Assembly: GCA_041397305.1 (NCBI GenBank)
Contig: JAWKWX010000008.1
Location: 62,001 to 126,000 of the forward strand
DNA from: TMP-24 sp041397305
Lineage (GTDB): Bacteria > Pseudomonadota > Alphaproteobacteria > Rhodobacterales > Rhodobacteraceae
Length of the DNA stretch: 64,000 bases
Direction: 5' to 3'
Numbering within the stretch: position 1 is the first letter of the stretch; every line of letters begins with the position of its first letter. Below, in pieces: positions 50,750 to 60,333 of the stretch. The notes under the pieces were generated by a model. The model did not search any database. It saw only the letters and a list, made by a program, of their open reading frames with translations, and was not told the DNA's origin. Made by a program: the position numbers and the translations under genes.

Positions 50750-51487
50750 ATGTTCGATCTGACGGGAAAGACGGCACTGGTCACCGGCGCCTCCGGTGGC
50801 ATCGGCGGCGCGATCGCGCGGGCACTGCATCAGGCAGGGGCGACCGTGGCGCTGTCGGGCACGCGCGAGGGGCCGCTGAACGAGCTGGCGGCAGAGCTTG
50901 GCAGCCGCGCCCATGTCCTGACCTGCAACCTTTCCGATCCGGCGTCGGTCGAGGCGCTGCCCAAGGCGGCGACGGAGGCGATGGGCGGTGTCGACATCCT
51001 CGTGAACAACGCAGGCATCACCCGCGACAATCTCTTCATGCGCATGTCGGACGAGGAATGGTCCTCGGTCCTTGACGTCAACCTCACGGCCTCCTTCCGG
51101 CTCTGCCGCGGGGTGCTCAGGGGCATGATGAAGACCCGCTGGGGACGGATCGTGAATATCTCCTCGGTCGTGGGGCTAGAGGGCAACCCGGGCCAGGCGA
51201 ATTACGCGGCCTCCAAGGCGGGTCTCGAGGGCATGTCCAAATCGCTGGCCAAGGAAGTGGCAAGCCGCAATATCACGGTCAATTGCGTGGCACCCGGTTT
51301 CATCACCACGGCGATGACCGAGAAGCTGACCGACGATCAGAAAAACACGATCCTCGTTCAGGTTCCGGCCGGACGCATGGGGGAGGCGGAGGAGGTCGCG
51401 GCAGCCGTGCTGTATCTTGCCAGCAACGAAGCGGCTTACGTAACCGGAGCAGTCTTGCATGTGAACGGCGGTATGGCAATGCTGTGA
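50750..51487 (+). CDS. fabG: 3-oxoacyl-[ACP] reductase
   Basis: This 245-residue short-chain dehydrogenase reduces 3-oxoacyl-ACP. The NADPH loop is TGASGGIGGAIA, NNAG follows in LVNNAGITRDN, and the catalytic Ser/Tyr/Lys set is ISSVVGLEGNPGQANYAASKAG. The end, VTGAVLHVNGGMAML, is typical FabG. The ATG at 50750 has GAGG upstream. Length is normal. The acyl carrier protein gene that usually follows in alphaproteobacteria is absent; the next gene is the large DUF4344 protein, 67 bases on. Confidence 0.95.
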   Translation: MFDLTGKTALVTGASGGIGGAIARALHQAGATVALSGTREGPLNELAAELGSRAHVLTCNLSDPASVEALPKAATEAMGGVDILVNNAGITRDNLFMRMSDEEWSSVLDVNLTASFRLCRGVLRGMMKTRWGRIVNISSVVGLEGNPGQANYAASKAGLEGMSKSLAKEVASRNITVNCVAPGFITTAMTEKLTDDQKNTILVQVPAGRMGEAEEVAAAVLYLASNEAAYVTGAVLHVNGGMAML

Positions 51488-51554
51488 AACCGGGCTGCCC
51501 AGGGGGGCGGGCGACCCGTTAGACTGGCCTTTGGTTTGAGTTACGGAGACGGAG

Positions 51555-54365
51555 ATGCGCTTGCGCCCCCTCGCAGCAGTCGCGGTTCTATTGGCCGCAT
51601 TTTTCCAGACATCGTCGCCCGCGCGCGCAGAGTATGAGAACCTGATCGGCCCGCTCGGCGGTGCGCTCGGCCAGCAGCTGCTCAGGGACTGGCAGGCCGG
51701 CGCGGAAGGCGACTGGTTCGTGCTGCGCAACCCGCAGGCCGACAATTCCGAACAGGCGCTGACCGTCACTCTCGGACCCGCGCCGGACAATGGCCGCCTG
51801 ACATCGGTCACTGTTTCGCTCTCCTCGCAGGAAAATACCGCCTCGGTCGGCATTCTCGTGCGTAACCAGCCTGCGGGCAGCCTGTGCCTGATGGAGGTCA
51901 CAGCCGCGGCCTCGGCCAATCTCTTCTGCGTGGTCAACAAAGAGTATCAGGAGGTCGCGACGGTTCCCAACGCCGCCAAGCTCGACGGCAGCGATGTGAT
52001 CGAGATGGTGGACGTGCCCGGAGGCGCGCGGTTTTACCTGAACGGCCAGACGATCGGCGATCTGAAGGGCGCGACTGCGCTCGGCTCCGAAATCGGGGTA
52101 ATGGCCTATGACCGCGGCACCTTCGGGATCGCGGATTTCCGGATCTCGCTCCTCGACGCGAACGGCAATGTTGTGGGCGACGCCACGGCGGGTGCCGGCG
52201 GCGGCGCCGGGGGCGGCGGTCTGCCGCCCAAGGGCGGTAGCGCCGGCGATGCGCAGGGTGGTGGAACGGCGTCGGGCGGCGGCACGCCCACGCTCGACAC
52301 GATCATGGGCCCGCTTGCCGCGACGCTTTCCAATTCGCAGAAGCGCGACGGCTGGGATCTCTCTCTCCAGGATGACTGGCTGGTGATGGAAAATGCGACC
52401 GTCGCCTCTGACGAGCATTATTTTACCGTCCCGGTTGGCCAGGTCGGGAAAGATGGTCGGACGACGCGGCTGAGTGTCGCCATCGCGCCCGCGGGCGGGC
52501 TCAAGATCGAGGACATGCCTTATTCTGCCGTGGGCATCATCGCGGAGAACCGGCAGGCCAACGCCTCCTGTCTGGGTGAGGTCACCGGCGCTGGCGACGG
52601 GCTGATGCTGTGCTTCGACGTGGATGGAAAGGCGAACGAGATCGGACGCCTGAAGGGGATCGCGAAGCTTGATGGTTCCGATATCGTCGAGCTTTTGGAA
52701 CTGCCTGGCGTGGCGCAGTTTCTGGTGAACGGCCAGATCGTGGGCCAGGTGGAGAACAATCCCGCCTTCGGCGCGGACATCGGCGTTCTGGCCTATGAGC
52801 GCGGCCGCTTCTATCTGGGCGGCTTCACCATCGCGAATGGCCTCGGGCAGGACGGGGGCGCGACGCCTGTGTCCGGTGGCGTCGGGTCGGGTGGCGGCAC
52901 CGGTGACGGTTCTGGCGGCGGAGCGCAGGGCGGCCTGACCGGACCTCTGCCGATGTTCGATGGCGACAGCGCACGCATCACTTCAACCTATCTCGGCGTG
53001 ATGACCGGCATCTTTCTGCATGAGTTCGGCCATGCGCTGATCGGCGAACTGCAGATCCCCTCGACCGGGCCCGAGGAGGACGCGGTCGACATCTTCTCGG
53101 CCCTGCGCATTTCCTCGCCCTCGGCGCTGGAAGGGCCGACCGCGGATGCGACGAAACTCAACGAGGACATGGCGACCTATGCCGCGTTGCAATGGTACTA
53201 TTCCGGCATGGTCCAGGCCCAGAGCGGCGGTGCCGATGTGCCCTGGCAGGACGAACATACTGCCGACCTGAAGCGGTTCCGCAATACGTTCTGCGTGATG
53301 TACGGCGGCAATCCGGACCTTTTCGCGCCGATTGCCCAACAGGTCGGAATGGACGAGCGCACGCTTTACCGCTGCGAGGAGGAATTTACCAAGCAGAACC
53401 GCGCCTGGCGGACGATCCTGGCGCCCCATACCCGACTTTCGGCCTTCCACCCCGAGGGGCAGCAGCCAGCAGATGCGCCAGGGGCCGCGATCACCGCGCG
53501 GTTCGAGCCGTCGCGCTCGCGGGTGGGCGATTTCGTCAAGGCCGTCATCGGCGACAGCGGCACCTTTCAGGGCTACGTCGACGGGCTTTCGGCGGACTTT
53601 GCGCTGCCGCGCCCGATCGAGGTGATCTACCGCGACTGCGACGAGTTGAACGCCTGGTACGATCCGCGCGAAGGCACGATCACCATGTGCTACAACCTCG
53701 TCGAATATATCATCGTGATGATCTCGGACATCGAGATGGGTACGGTGAATGGCGAGGAAAAGGCGTCGGCACCTGCGCCGGCAAGTGGCGGCAACAACCC
53801 GTTCGCCGGTGGCGGGTCGGGCGGATCGGGCGGCACCAATCCCTTTGGCGCTTCGGGCGGCACGTCGGGCGGCGCGACCAATCCGTTCGGCGGCAGCGGC
53901 GCGGCCCCGGTGGCGCCCGCCTTTGATGAGTTGCAGGATATGGGCGTGCCGGAGACGCGCGAGCTGTTCCTGGCGCCCTATCGTGGGGCCACACCGGTGT
54001 CGAACCCGTTCGCGCAGGTGGTCACGACCGAAGATCTGGCGGCCCTGATCAATGGTGGTGGCTCCATGCTGCTCATCGACACCAACGGGCGCGGCGACAG
54101 TCTGCCCAATGCGATCGTGGTCACGGACGCGGGCCGCGACGGCAGCCTGCGCGACAATTTCCAGAAGATGATCGACGAGTTCCTGCGCAACCAGACCGGG
54201 GGCAACATCCAGTTGCCGGTGATCTTCTTCGGCTCTGGCATGCAGGACCGTTCCGCCTACAACGCGGCGCTCCGCGCCGGGGCGATCGGCTGGAACGCGC
54301 TCTGGTATCGGGGCGGGATCGAGGCCTGGACGGCGAACGGTCTGCCGCTTTATCCCCCACAGTAA
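51555..54365 (+). CDS. secreted mosaic protein: tandem repeat, DUF4344 metallopeptidase and rhodanese-like domain
   Basis: This 936-residue protein has a signal peptide (about residues 1-25), then two copies of one domain. Copy one is about 28-200 (AKLDGSDVIEMVDVPGGARF) and copy two about 250-430 (AKLDGSDIVELLELPGVAQF), separated by Gly-rich linkers. A DUF4344-type zinc metallopeptidase domain follows (about 470-735) with FLHEFGHALIGEL, His489 and His493. After a linker with repeated NPFG units comes a rhodanese-like domain (about 836-932) with LLIDTNGRGDSLPNA and ALWYRGGIEAW. Its expected active-site Cys is missing (FFGSGMQ), so it may bind rather than catalyse. Confidence 0.82.
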   Translation: MRLRPLAAVAVLLAAFFQTSSPARAEYENLIGPLGGALGQQLLRDWQAGAEGDWFVLRNPQADNSEQALTVTLGPAPDNGRLTSVTVSLSSQENTASVGILVRNQPAGSLCLMEVTAAASANLFCVVNKEYQEVATVPNAAKLDGSDVIEMVDVPGGARFYLNGQTIGDLKGATALGSEIGVMAYDRGTFGIADFRISLLDANGNVVGDATAGAGGGAGGGGLPPKGGSAGDAQGGGTASGGGTPTLDTIMGPLAATLSNSQKRDGWDLSLQDDWLVMENATVASDEHYFTVPVGQVGKDGRTTRLSVAIAPAGGLKIEDMPYSAVGIIAENRQANASCLGEVTGAGDGLMLCFDVDGKANEIGRLKGIAKLDGSDIVELLELPGVAQFLVNGQIVGQVENNPAFGADIGVLAYERGRFYLGGFTIANGLGQDGGATPVSGGVGSGGGTGDGSGGGAQGGLTGPLPMFDGDSARITSTYLGVMTGIFLHEFGHALIGELQIPSTGPEEDAVDIFSALRISSPSALEGPTADATKLNEDMATYAALQWYYSGMVQAQSGGADVPWQDEHTADLKRFRNTFCVMYGGNPDLFAPIAQQVGMDERTLYRCEEEFTKQNRAWRTILAPHTRLSAFHPEGQQPADAPGAAITARFEPSRSRVGDFVKAVIGDSGTFQGYVDGLSADFALPRPIEVIYRDCDELNAWYDPREGTITMCYNLVEYIIVMISDIEMGTVNGEEKASAPAPASGGNNPFAGGGSGGSGGTNPFGASGGTSGGATNPFGGSGAAPVAPAFDELQDMGVPETRELFLAPYRGATPVSNPFAQVVTTEDLAALINGGGSMLLIDTNGRGDSLPNAIVVTDAGRDGSLRDNFQKMIDEFLRNQTGGNIQLPVIFFGSGMQDRSAYNAALRAGAIGWNALWYRGGIEAWTANGLPLYPPQ

Positions 54366-54375
54366 TCGCGCGGCG

Positions 54376-56121
54376 CTAGGCGGCGCCTGTCGGCGCGCGC
54401 AGCAGATCGAAGATCGCGGCCCGTTCGTCGTGGACGAGAAGCAGGGCGAGGTCGCCCGGTTCGAGCCGGGCGACGATCTTTCGGGCACCGTCGGCGGGGC
54501 TGGCGGCGGGCAGGATCCGGTCCTCGGCCAGCCCGCAGTCCCGGCAGGCCCGACGGATCAGGGCAGGAACCTCGCCGGGGGGCCGGCCACGCAGATATTT
54601 CGGATTTTCGGCGGCGACCACGATATCGGGGCGAAGCGCGAAAAGGCCGCGCGTCAGGGCGGCGATGTCCTCGTCCGACCGGTCGCCCGCATGGGTGATC
54701 AGCGCGAAGCGGCGCTTGGCGGGAAGGGCGGCCAGTGCCGAGGTGATCGCGGCGATGGAATGGGGATTGTGGGCGAAATCGACGAAAACCCGCGCGCCGT
54801 TCACGGTAAATTCATTGGCGCGCCCAGGATTGTCGGTCGGATCGCTGCGGAAGCTTGTCAGGACCTTGCGGATCGCCGCGTCGGGCAGGCCGAGCGCGCG
54901 GGCGGCAAGTGCGGCGGCGAGCGCATTCTCGATATTGTAGCGGGCGGCCCCGCCGAGGGTGAGCGGCACGTCTTCAGCTGCAACCAGGGCAGTGTCTTCG
55001 ATCCCGTCGAAGAGGTGGAGCCTGCCGTCCGCCAGCCAGCCGCAAGCGCGGACGTCTGTCCGAGATTGGCGGATGAGAGGGCTGTCGGCGCTGAGCGAGA
55101 ACCAGACCGGCCGGGCGTCAAGCGAGCCTGCGGCCTCGACCACCATCGGATCGTCGGCATTGAGGATCAACTGCCCGCCGGGGGCAAGCGCGCGATGGAC
55201 CGAGAGCTTTACCTGCGCCAGCTCTGGCACCGTTGTGATGCCGTACTGGCCGAGGTGGTCGGCGGCGACATTGGTTACCACGGCGGCGCGGGCGCGGGTG
55301 ACGGGCAGGCCGCGCCGGAGGATGCCGCCGCGCGCGACCTCAAGAACGCCGATTTCCAGCCGGGAATCGCGCAGGAGGAGACGTGCCCCAGCCGGGCCGG
55401 AATAATCACCGCGATCAAGCACTTCGTCGCCGACCTTCACGAATTCCGTTGAAGAGAGACCCGAGACCTTTCCCGCTGCCGCACCCATCGCGGCGATGAG
55501 GCGGACCGTTGTGGTCTTGCCGTTTGTGCCGGTGACGAGCGCCAGCGGGATGTCGTGCAGGCGCGCCCAGTCCGGCGCCTCGGGCAGCGCGTCCGTGGTC
55601 CAGGTCGCCGATCCGGCGCCATGGCCCAGCGTTAGCGCGTCGTCGTCCAGTAGCCGGTCGATGCCGCGCCGGGCCGCTTCCGCTGTCAGCTCCGCGAGGA
55701 TGGAAGACTGCTCCATCCCGCTGATGCGCGTCAGCTCAGTGGCAAGCGCCTCAGGTGCCATGGAAGAGCGGCCAAGAAGGCCGGCTGCGGTCAGATACCA
55801 GGCCGTCTCGATCACATAGGCGGCCGTGAAGAGCTGGTCGATAGGGGCCGGGAAATAGAGGCTGCCGCCGCCATCGAACGGGCGTAGCCGCAGACCGGCC
55901 TGCGGCAGGCCGAGATGGTCGAGGAAGCGGCGCGCATGGCCCGACCAGAGCGCGAGTACCGCTGCCACATCGTGGCCGGTGACCAGACAATCGCCGACCG
56001 CGCCCGGTTCCCGCCCGTAGAGATTGGGGCCAAGGAGCCTGCGGCAGCCGTCGAGCACCAGCCCCGGGTCTTCCGGGATCGGGAGGACGAGCGCCTCCTG
56101 CAATTCGTCTGATCGCGCCAA
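54376..56121 (-). CDS. Mur-ligase-like partner of cyanophycin synthetase
   Basis: This 581-residue protein has an N-terminal region of about 190 residues without a family I recognise, then a Mur ligase module: P-loop VTGTNGKTTTVRL, VLEVARGGILRRGLP, TNVAADHLGQYG, ILNADDPMV and DFAHNPHSI. This matches the C-terminal half of CphA, and it lacks the ATP-grasp domain. The start is TTG at 56121, since a stop lies six codons upstream and no ATG or GTG follows early. It is 12 bases after the cphA stop. Likely it adds or modifies residues on cyanophycin-like chains, which is inference. Confidence 0.85.
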   Translation of the reverse strand: MARSDELQEALVLPIPEDPGLVLDGCRRLLGPNLYGREPGAVGDCLVTGHDVAAVLALWSGHARRFLDHLGLPQAGLRLRPFDGGGSLYFPAPIDQLFTAAYVIETAWYLTAAGLLGRSSMAPEALATELTRISGMEQSSILAELTAEAARRGIDRLLDDDALTLGHGAGSATWTTDALPEAPDWARLHDIPLALVTGTNGKTTTVRLIAAMGAAAGKVSGLSSTEFVKVGDEVLDRGDYSGPAGARLLLRDSRLEIGVLEVARGGILRRGLPVTRARAAVVTNVAADHLGQYGITTVPELAQVKLSVHRALAPGGQLILNADDPMVVEAAGSLDARPVWFSLSADSPLIRQSRTDVRACGWLADGRLHLFDGIEDTALVAAEDVPLTLGGAARYNIENALAAALAARALGLPDAAIRKVLTSFRSDPTDNPGRANEFTVNGARVFVDFAHNPHSIAAITSALAALPAKRRFALITHAGDRSDEDIAALTRGLFALRPDIVVAAENPKYLRGRPPGEVPALIRRACRDCGLAEDRILPAASPADGARKIVARLEPGDLALLLVHDERAAIFDLLRAPTGAA

Positions 56122-56133
56122 CGTCCGGGCCCG

Positions 56134-58938
56134 TCAGTCGGACTGTTCGGTTTCGACGCGCGCAAGCCTGACGCCGCGTTCGTCGCGGATCAGCTGGTCG
56201 CCTTCGGAGATCAGTTCCTCGAACCCCGCCGGTTTCGGCTCGGGCCGCTTGGGTTTGGCTGACAGAAGCGCCTCGCGTTCGGCTTTCTTGAAATAGATGA
56301 TCTGCTTCCAGGACCGTGCGAGTTCGTCGGCCAGGACGACAAGCAGGTCGCCCGCCTGGGCAGCGGCGAGCGCGGTGTCGATCGCCTGCATCTCGCTCGG
56401 CATCAAACTGATCTGGTCGTCCGGGACGCCTGCCTTCAGAAGCTCCTCACGCAGCATCTGCGGCACCTCCATCTCGCCCCGGCCGCGCCGGTCGTCGTCC
56501 GGCTTCAGGAAGTATTGGTCGAAATGGCCCGCAAGTTCGCGTGCCGCCGCGCGAATGTCCTCGTCGCGCCGGTCGCCCGGCATGGCAGCGACGATCAGGC
56601 GGCGGCCCTTCACGTCCAGCCGGTCGGCAAGGCTCGCCATTGCGGCGATGGCGGCGGCGTTGTGGCCGTAATCGAGGATGACCTTGAAGGGGTGCTCGTC
56701 ATAGACATTCGTGCGGCCCGGCACCTGGAAGAACGAGGTGTCGAAGGTCCTGAGCCCGTGGCGGATATTGTCGAGGTCGAGCCCGAAGGCATGGGCCATC
56801 GCGCAGGCAAACATCGCGTTCTGCACATTGTAGAGCGCCTTGCCCTCGAGCGTCGCGGGGATCAGGTGCGACCAGAGGACCGGCATGTGCAGGCCGTTTG
56901 CGTAGATGGTGATCATGTCGCCATTCATGGCCTTTTCCAGAACCACGGCGCGCCCGCCCGCGCGGATATGTTCCTTGACCAGCGGATGATCGGAATTGGT
57001 CGTCACATAGCAGATGTGGGTGGCATGCGAGAAATCCGCCATCCGGAGGCAATATTTGTCGTCGGCATTCAGCACCACCGTGTCGGTTGCGGTCTCCACC
57101 ACCACACGCTTGACGACGGCAAGCTCGTCGAGCGTGTTGATGCCACCCATGCCCAGATGGTCGGACGTCACGTTGAGGCAGGCCGACACGTCGCAGCGCT
57201 GATAGCCGAGGCCGGAGCGCACAAGCCCGCCGCGCGCGGTTTCCATTACGGCAAAATCGACCGACGGGTCGCGCAGCACCATCTGCGCCGAGGCGGGACC
57301 GGTCATGTCGCCCTTCACCGTCAGCTTGCCATCCACATAAACCCCGTCGGTCGAGGTAAGGCCGACGATCTTTCCGCTGGATTTCATGATATGGGCCAGC
57401 ATCCGGCTCGTGGTCGTCTTGCCGTTCGTGCCGGTGATCGCCGCGATCGGGATGCGCGACTGGGTGCCCTTGGGAAACAGCATGTCCATCACCTTGCCCG
57501 ACACATCGCGCGACTTGCCCTCGGACGGCGCCACATGCATGCGGAAGCCGGGCGCGGCATTCACCTCGACGATGGCACCGCCCACATCCTTGTAGCTTTT
57601 CGTGATATCGGCGGTCAGGAAATCGACCCCGCCCACATCGAGGCCAACGGCCTTGATCGTGCGCTCGGCCATGTCCCTGTTGTCGGGGTGGCAGACATCG
57701 GTCATGTCGATGGCCGTGCCGCCGGTTGACAGGTTCGCGGTCGAGCGCAGGTAGAATGTCTCGCCTGCGGGCAGGACGGTTGCGGGCGTATGGCCCGCCG
57801 CTTCCATCAGACGCTCGGCCTGGCTGTCGAGTTCAAGGTTCGTGAGCACCTTTTCATGGCCGATGCCCCGGCGCGGGTCAGAGTTCACGATGTCGATCAG
57901 TTCGGCAATCGTGTGCTTGCCGTCGCCCACCACATGGCCCGGCACGCGCTTGGCCACGGCGACCAGCTCGCCATTCACCACAAGCATCCGGTGATCCATG
58001 CCGGTGATGAACTGCTCGACCAGGATGCCGCGGCTTTTCGACTGGGCCTTGGCCTCGCCGAAGGCCACCTCGACCTGCGCATCCTCGGTCAGGTTGATCG
58101 ACACGCCGCGCCCATGGTTGCCGTCGAGCGGCTTCACCACCACCGGATAGCCGATCCGCCGCGCCGCCCGCACCGCCTCGCGCGGCGAATAGACCAGGCG
58201 CTGCTGGGGAACCGGCAGGCCGAGGTCGTTCAGCATATTGTGCGTGTCTTCCTTGTCGCAGGAGATCTCGACCGCGATATGCTTGGTCTGGCTGGTGATC
58301 GTCGCCTGGATGCGCTGCTGGAACTTGCCGTGGCCGAACTGGACGAGCGAGTTGTTGTTGAGCCGGATCCAGGGAATGTCACGCTCTTCGGCCGCCTTCA
58401 CCAGCGATCCGGTCGAAGGGCCGAATTCACGCCGCTGGGCGGACAGGACAAAGCTTTTCAGCTCCGCCGCGAAATCGAATTCCGGATCGAACTCATACTC
58501 GACCTTGGCTTTCAGCGCTTCGGGCAGAAGGTGCATGAGAAGCCGGATGGCAAGTGTGCCCGCGTCAAGACCGACATCGCGCTGGCGATATTCGTAGACA
58601 AGGTTGTAGCGGCCCGGCTCGCCGGTCGAACGGGTGCGGCCGAAAGTGACGTCCGATCCCGCAACTCCTTGAATTTCCAGCGCCACATGTTCGGCCACAT
58701 GGCCCAGCCAGGTGCCGTCACCTTCGCGCAGACGGCGGATGAAGCCGCCGGGTTCACGGTAGGAACAGCCATGGTCGCGAAGGCCCGGCAGCGCCTCGAC
58801 CAGCGCGTCGATCCAGGCCTCGCCGATCTTTGCCGATGGCCAGTCCTCCAGCACGCCCAGATCGACGACATGGCGAATGACCGGGAACCCCGCCCAGACA
58901 TTCGGACCGACAAAGACATTCGTCGACACGATCTTCAT
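56134..58938 (-). CDS. cphA: cyanophycin synthetase
   Basis: This 934-residue enzyme polymerises aspartate and arginine into cyanophycin. It has an N-terminal recognition domain, an ATP-grasp domain (DLGLPVPQQRLVYSPREAVRAA, VVKPLDGNHGRGVSINL, EVNAAPGFRMH) that adds Asp, and a Mur-ligase domain (ITGTNGKTTTSRM, TSDHLGMGGINTLDEL, LDYGHNAAAI) that adds Arg. All three nucleotide-binding parts look intact. Length is slightly above the usual 870-900 residues because of a charged C-terminal tail. The ATG at 58938 has GGGGAA upstream. It sits between cyanophycinase and the second Mur-ligase-like gene. Confidence 0.95.
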   Translation of the reverse strand: MKIVSTNVFVGPNVWAGFPVIRHVVDLGVLEDWPSAKIGEAWIDALVEALPGLRDHGCSYREPGGFIRRLREGDGTWLGHVAEHVALEIQGVAGSDVTFGRTRSTGEPGRYNLVYEYRQRDVGLDAGTLAIRLLMHLLPEALKAKVEYEFDPEFDFAAELKSFVLSAQRREFGPSTGSLVKAAEERDIPWIRLNNNSLVQFGHGKFQQRIQATITSQTKHIAVEISCDKEDTHNMLNDLGLPVPQQRLVYSPREAVRAARRIGYPVVVKPLDGNHGRGVSINLTEDAQVEVAFGEAKAQSKSRGILVEQFITGMDHRMLVVNGELVAVAKRVPGHVVGDGKHTIAELIDIVNSDPRRGIGHEKVLTNLELDSQAERLMEAAGHTPATVLPAGETFYLRSTANLSTGGTAIDMTDVCHPDNRDMAERTIKAVGLDVGGVDFLTADITKSYKDVGGAIVEVNAAPGFRMHVAPSEGKSRDVSGKVMDMLFPKGTQSRIPIAAITGTNGKTTTSRMLAHIMKSSGKIVGLTSTDGVYVDGKLTVKGDMTGPASAQMVLRDPSVDFAVMETARGGLVRSGLGYQRCDVSACLNVTSDHLGMGGINTLDELAVVKRVVVETATDTVVLNADDKYCLRMADFSHATHICYVTTNSDHPLVKEHIRAGGRAVVLEKAMNGDMITIYANGLHMPVLWSHLIPATLEGKALYNVQNAMFACAMAHAFGLDLDNIRHGLRTFDTSFFQVPGRTNVYDEHPFKVILDYGHNAAAIAAMASLADRLDVKGRRLIVAAMPGDRRDEDIRAAARELAGHFDQYFLKPDDDRRGRGEMEVPQMLREELLKAGVPDDQISLMPSEMQAIDTALAAAQAGDLLVVLADELARSWKQIIYFKKAEREALLSAKPKRPEPKPAGFEELISEGDQLIRDERGVRLARVETEQSD

Positions 58939-58966
58939 AGCGGTTCCCCCCTGTTGTCGGCCTTCG

Positions 58967-59836
58967 TCAGCCGGTCTTGGATATGTTCGGTAGCGTGCAG
59001 AAGTCCGCCGTTTCATCCGGCGGATAGGCATGGCGGCCAACAAGATCGTAGCGGCAGCCCTGGCCCAGGACATGGACCCTGAGCCCCAGAAGCGACAGCG
59101 ACTGGCCGGGCGAAGCGTCCCACATCGAGGAAAAGGTAAGACCCGAGGCGTCGACGACAGTGACGGTGCCCGAACCCACGACCTCGAACAGACCATCGGG
59201 GCCGATGAAGGCCGCCGTATCCTCGTCGATGCCGAGGCCGATAAGGAACGGATTGTAGGAAGAGGCAGTGAGGAGCCGACCGAGACGGTTTCGTTCGGTG
59301 AAGTGCTGGTCGATGATGACGGCGTTCGTCAGACCGAGGCCGGGCGCGAGGCTGACGGCGCCGACGACGGGGGCGGAATTGCTCTCGCCGCCCGCAATCA
59401 TATGTTCCGACATGATCGAGGCGCCGGCCGAGGTGCCGGCGACGGCAACGCCGGCAGCATTGCGGCGGCGGATCTTCCGGGCGATGCCGGTGCCGCCGAG
59501 GATCGTCGACAGGCGCAGCTGATTGCCGCCGGTCAGGAAGATGCCCGTGGCGCTGTCCAGCATGTCGATATAGCGCGGATTGTCGCAATCGGCGCGCTTG
59601 GTGATCGGCAGGAAATCCACCGCCGAGGCGCCAAGGCCCTTGAAGATGCGGTTGTAATCGGCGCCGGTGGTTTCCAGTTCCGACGCGGTAGGGATGACGA
59701 CAATATCGGCGTTCTTGCCGCCGGAGAGTTCAACGAACCGGCGATGGATATGGCGTTCGCGGACGCGATCCTCGCCCCCGCCGATCGGGATGATGAAACC
59801 GCGGGGTTTCTCTTTCAGCACGGGCGCAGGACACAT
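58967..59836 (-). CDS. cphB: cyanophycinase
   Basis: This 289-residue serine exopeptidase of the S51 family splits cyanophycin into beta-Asp-Arg dipeptides. The nucleophile is the Ser in AGTSAGAS, the substrate and triad region includes LTGGNQLRLS and IDQHFTERNRLGRLL, and GFIIPIGGGEDR opens the fold. I chose the ATG at 59836, but the ribosome-binding site is weak and a GTG at 59821 is possible. It precedes cphA by 28 bases on the same strand, giving a breakdown-and-synthesis operon. Confidence 0.92.
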   Translation of the reverse strand: MCPAPVLKEKPRGFIIPIGGGEDRVRERHIHRRFVELSGGKNADIVVIPTASELETTGADYNRIFKGLGASAVDFLPITKRADCDNPRYIDMLDSATGIFLTGGNQLRLSTILGGTGIARKIRRRNAAGVAVAGTSAGASIMSEHMIAGGESNSAPVVGAVSLAPGLGLTNAVIIDQHFTERNRLGRLLTASSYNPFLIGLGIDEDTAAFIGPDGLFEVVGSGTVTVVDASGLTFSSMWDASPGQSLSLLGLRVHVLGQGCRYDLVGRHAYPPDETADFCTLPNISKTG

Positions 59837-60086
59837 GTTACGGGACGACCCCAGCGACGCCAAATGGCAGGTTGCAGTTCCCCCCGATCGCGGACGAGAC
59901 CCTGAGGTCGCGCCGCCCCCCGACAGGCACAGTCTGGCGGAGCAATCCGGCCGCCGCAAGTGTTTTGCGCTTGATGGTGTGGGGAGGTTGGATCGGGATG
60001 GCCTTGGGCGCCTCCCCGAGCATTTCATGCACGCGCCGGCCGCAGCGTCAGCGAGGAGGGCGCGAAGAGCGCCGCCCTTTCAGGGC

Positions 60087-60332
60087 TCAGCCGCCTTTCA
60101 GGCGCTGCAGCAGATAGACTTCGCTCTCGGGTCGCACCGGTTCATGGCGACCGTTGGCGATGACCTCGCCATCGACCGCGACCGACAGGCCCGCCGCGAT
60201 GGCGGGCGCGAGGCCCGGATAGGCCCGCCCCAGCGCATCGAACATCTGGCCAACGGTCGCGGCCTCGACCTCGACCACCTCCTGGCCGTCGGCAAAGCGC
60301 CGCAGGCTTGACCAGAGATGGACGCGCGCCAT
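60087..60332 (-). CDS. MoaD/ThiS-like sulfur carrier protein
   Basis: This 81-residue protein has the ubiquitin-like fold pattern LRRFADGQEVVEVEAATVGQMFDAL, GLSVAVDGEVI and ends in LQRLKGG, the Gly-Gly tail that becomes a thiocarboxylate. The ATG at 60332 overlaps the stop of the molybdenum-binding subunit gene, so expression is coupled. A sulfur carrier here fits sulfuration or cofactor supply for the hydroxylase, though it could act in another pathway. No MoaE or ThiF gene is in the window. Confidence 0.85.
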   Translation of the reverse strand: MARVHLWSSLRRFADGQEVVEVEAATVGQMFDALGRAYPGLAPAIAAGLSVAVDGEVIANGRHEPVRPESEVYLLQRLKGG

Positions 60333-60333
60333 C

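Noticed and set aside
52190..52285. Gly-rich linkers in the DUF4344 gene (also 52855-52935 and 53780-53900) as a repeat array
   Set aside because: The units are irregular and code for flexible linkers between domains; no direct repeat with constant spacers, so not a CRISPR array.
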